A stretch of 14,558 nt of DNA from JBEKYH01 sp049511115 (GTDB lineage: Bacteria > Planctomycetota > Phycisphaerae > Tepidisphaerales > Tepidisphaeraceae), in contig JBEKYH010000066.1 in assembly GCA_049511115.1 (NCBI GenBank), positions 1 through 14,558 of the forward strand. The letters run 5' to 3'. A program made the translations under genes and the position numbers. The notes under the pieces were generated by a model. The model was not told where the DNA came from. It searched no databases and saw only the letters and a program-made list of their open reading frames with translations. How positions within the stretch are numbered: the stretch's first letter is position 1; each line of letters opens with the position of its first letter. This document shows positions 13,082 through 14,558 of this stretch, in pieces.

Positions 13082-14274
13082 TGACGCTCGACGAGGCCAT
13101 GGCCGGGCGGCGCCTGCTGGCCGTGCGCGGGCCTAACTTTTCCGGCCGCACGCAATTGCTGCGCGACTTTTGCGACGCCAATACCCACGAGCGCGGCCGC
13201 ATCTACATCGGGCCGGAGGTCTACAACGCGCTGTCGGGGCTGGCCACATCCGTGCGCCAGGAAATTGAGCTTCACGCAGGCGCATCGCTGGAGGCCGGCG
13301 GCAATATGGCGGGTCTGGAAAAACTGCGACTCACATCGCTCCTGGAACAGAATCCGGGCCTGCTTTCCGGCGGCGAACAGGCGGCGTTGGCGGTGCTTTG
13401 CGGATTGGCCCTGAACCCCGCGAGCTTGGCAATTGATTGTGCACTGGAGCAACTGGATTCCGATCGCCTGGCGGCCGCGATTGCCCTGTTGAACGAGGCG
13501 GGCAATCCGCTGCACGGGACGGTGATTACCGACCATCGCATGGACGACGGGGACCTCGAGGTCGCGTCGGTGGACATCGCGGATGTGCGCACCGCGCCGG
13601 CCGGCGCGCCGCCCGTGCCGAAGATAGACCCGTCGGCGATCAAAAAACTCGGAAGAGTCGGCGCACAGACGATTGAATTACGCGGCGTAAGCGCCGGCTA
13701 TCCCAAACGCCCGGATGTGCTCGACAAACTATCGGTAAAACTGGAGCCGGGGCGGGTGCACGTGCTCCTGGGCCCCAACGGTGCCGGCAAGAGCACCTGC
13801 GCCAAGGTGCTATGCGGCGTGCTTCGCCCCGGGGGCGGCGAGATTCTCTTTGGCGGCCAAGTGGCGCAGCCTTGGGAGACGCCGGGAAAAACCGTCGGCT
13901 ATCACCTGCAGAATCCGGATGTCGGTCTCTTTGAATCGACGGTGGCGCTGGAACTGGGGAAAGAGCTGGGCGCACCGTTTGTAATGCAGGCTTTCGGCTT
14001 GGAGCAAGTCGCCCGGGCCAATCCGCTGGCTCTGCCTTTTCCAGTGCGAAAGCGCGTGTCGCTGGCGGCAACCATCGCGGCCGGCCAGCCCTGGATTTTC
14101 CTGGACGAGCCAACGCTCGGGGCGGATGCCGCGAGCATCGCGGCGCTCGCGGAGATCGTAAACGGCTTGGCCGACGCGGGGCATGGCGTGATCGTCGTCT
14201 CACACTCACGGCGATTTCGCCAACTCGTCGGCGGAACCGAATGGACGCTTCAGGGTTGCCGCATTGTCGGATAG
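13081..14274 (+). CDS. Fused two-domain ECF ATPase with complementary degenerate sites
   Basis: Energises the ECF transporter by ATP hydrolysis at the cytosolic membrane face; two ATPase domains lie in one 397-residue chain, as in the YkoD layout. Domain 1 (1 to about 165) lacks the usual first strand with its aromatic A-loop. Its Walker A reads GPNFSGRT (17-24, Arg23 for Lys), no Q-loop glutamine is apparent, LSGGEQ (95-100) is intact, Walker B ends LAID119-Cys120 instead of Asp-Glu, and His152 is kept. Domain 2 (about 197-397) has Tyr207, Walker A GPNGAGKST (231-239), Gln277, Walker B FLDE343 and His375 intact, but the signature is LPFPVRKR (318-325) instead of LSGGQ. A linker of about 30 residues joins them. 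ATG 13081 overlaps the T-gene stop by one base; an in-frame upstream start at 12943 would lie inside the T gene. Family secure; cargo unknown. Confidence 0.92.
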   Translation: MTLDEAMAGRRLLAVRGPNFSGRTQLLRDFCDANTHERGRIYIGPEVYNALSGLATSVRQEIELHAGASLEAGGNMAGLEKLRLTSLLEQNPGLLSGGEQAALAVLCGLALNPASLAIDCALEQLDSDRLAAAIALLNEAGNPLHGTVITDHRMDDGDLEVASVDIADVRTAPAGAPPVPKIDPSAIKKLGRVGAQTIELRGVSAGYPKRPDVLDKLSVKLEPGRVHVLLGPNGAGKSTCAKVLCGVLRPGGGEILFGGQVAQPWETPGKTVGYHLQNPDVGLFESTVALELGKELGAPFVMQAFGLEQVARANPLALPFPVRKRVSLAATIAAGQPWIFLDEPTLGADAASIAALAEIVNGLADAGHGVIVVSHSRRFRQLVGGTEWTLQGCRIVG

Positions 14275-14307
14275 CGGCTGGACGAGCGACACTGCGAATA
14301 ACAGTGA

Positions 14308-14558
14308 TTATTTGGGCGCGATCGCCTTGGCGGCCGCCGCTGCGTCTTCCGCGGCGTAATCCTTCGCCAGTTCGGCATCAAACTTCGCGCCGTCGAAGGG
14401 AAGCACGAGTATCTTGCTTCCGTTGTTATCGTTGCCGTGATCCTGGTTCTTGGGCACGTTGATGCTCGCCAGCGTCACGTGCGTCACATGCCCGTCTTCC
14501 ACGAGCACGCCGGGCCGCTCCATGATCGCCCAGTGATTCACGCTGCCGTCCGTGTACT
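14308..14558 (-). CDS. C-terminal fragment of a probable glycoside-hydrolase-like protein
   Basis: An open frame enters from the right edge and ends at TAA 14310-14308, leaving 82 residues. It begins YTDGSVNHWAIMERPGVL, followed by EDGHVTHVTLASINVPKNQ, DHGNDNNGSKILVLPFDG and an Ala-rich tail ending AKAIAPK. The pattern of ERP, VEDG.VTH and GSK..V.PFDG resembles the last blade of beta-propeller glycosidase-like proteins (GH43/GH117-like) that I associate with Planctomycetes and Verrucomicrobia; this is recollection, not a search. The catalytic part lies outside the window. The gene is convergent with the ECF ATPase, with 33 bases between the stops, and is probably unrelated to the pyrimidine genes. 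An internal GTG at 14541 is not the true start because the frame is open to the edge. Confidence 0.5.
   Translation of the reverse strand, partial: YTDGSVNHWAIMERPGVLVEDGHVTHVTLASINVPKNQDHGNDNNGSKILVLPFDGAKFDAELAKDYAAEDAAAAAKAIAPK

Noticed and set aside
14290..14306. CACTG-7-CAGTG inverted repeat in the convergent gap as a bidirectional terminator
   Set aside because: A stem of only 5 pairs with a 7-base loop and no clear T-tract; too weak to call.

Overview
The window is a GC-rich bacterial locus built around the breakdown of pyrimidine bases. It has two oppositely transcribed gene groups that meet at a short intergenic control region near 10008-10147, plus the end of an unrelated gene at the right edge. 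Gene density, short or overlapping junctions, Shine-Dalgarno motifs at several internal starts and a mix of ATG, GTG and possible TTG starts fit a free-living heterotrophic bacterium. The right-edge fragment resembles glycosidase-like proteins I associate with Planctomycetes, Verrucomicrobia and similar phyla, but the sequence does not settle the taxonomy.

Leftward group (10007 down to 1, minus strand): eight genes in one direction, with gaps of at most 8 bases or 4-base overlaps. In order they are dihydropyrimidinase (hydA), dihydropyrimidine dehydrogenase catalytic subunit (preA), beta-ureidopropionase, a class III beta-alanine/3-aminoisobutyrate transaminase, CoA-acylating (methyl)malonate-semialdehyde dehydrogenase (mmsA), methylisocitrate lyase (prpB), 2-methylcitrate synthase (prpC) and 2-methylcitrate dehydratase (prpD, cut by the window edge). 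Together they describe a near-complete route. Uracil would give beta-alanine, malonate semialdehyde and acetyl-CoA. Thymine would give 3-aminoisobutyrate, methylmalonate semialdehyde and propionyl-CoA, and the propionyl-CoA would pass through the 2-methylcitrate cycle to pyruvate and succinate. PreT (the electron-donating partner of PreA), an aconitase for 2-methylaconitate, a propionyl-CoA synthetase and a regulator are not seen in the window.

Control region (10008-10147): it holds a plausible leftward promoter whose -35 element lies inside a perfect 17-base palindrome, a likely operator between the two groups. A G-rich tract lies in the hydA leader.

Rightward group (10148 to 14274, plus strand): an NCS1-family nucleobase/hydantoin symporter, then after 78 bases a compact energy-coupling-factor (ECF) transporter made of an S component, a T component and a single protein with two fused ATPase domains. 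The fused ATPase is the most unusual object. Its N-terminal half has lost the Walker A lysine, the Q-loop and the catalytic glutamate but keeps LSGGE. Its C-terminal half keeps all the nucleotide-binding motifs but has lost LSGGQ. This predicts one canonical and one dead composite ATP site. The S component has no substrate I can name; its position suggests a pyrimidine or a pyrimidine-derived compound.

Right edge (14308 to 14558, minus strand): the C-terminal piece of a probable glycoside-hydrolase-like protein, convergent with the ECF genes and probably not part of the system.
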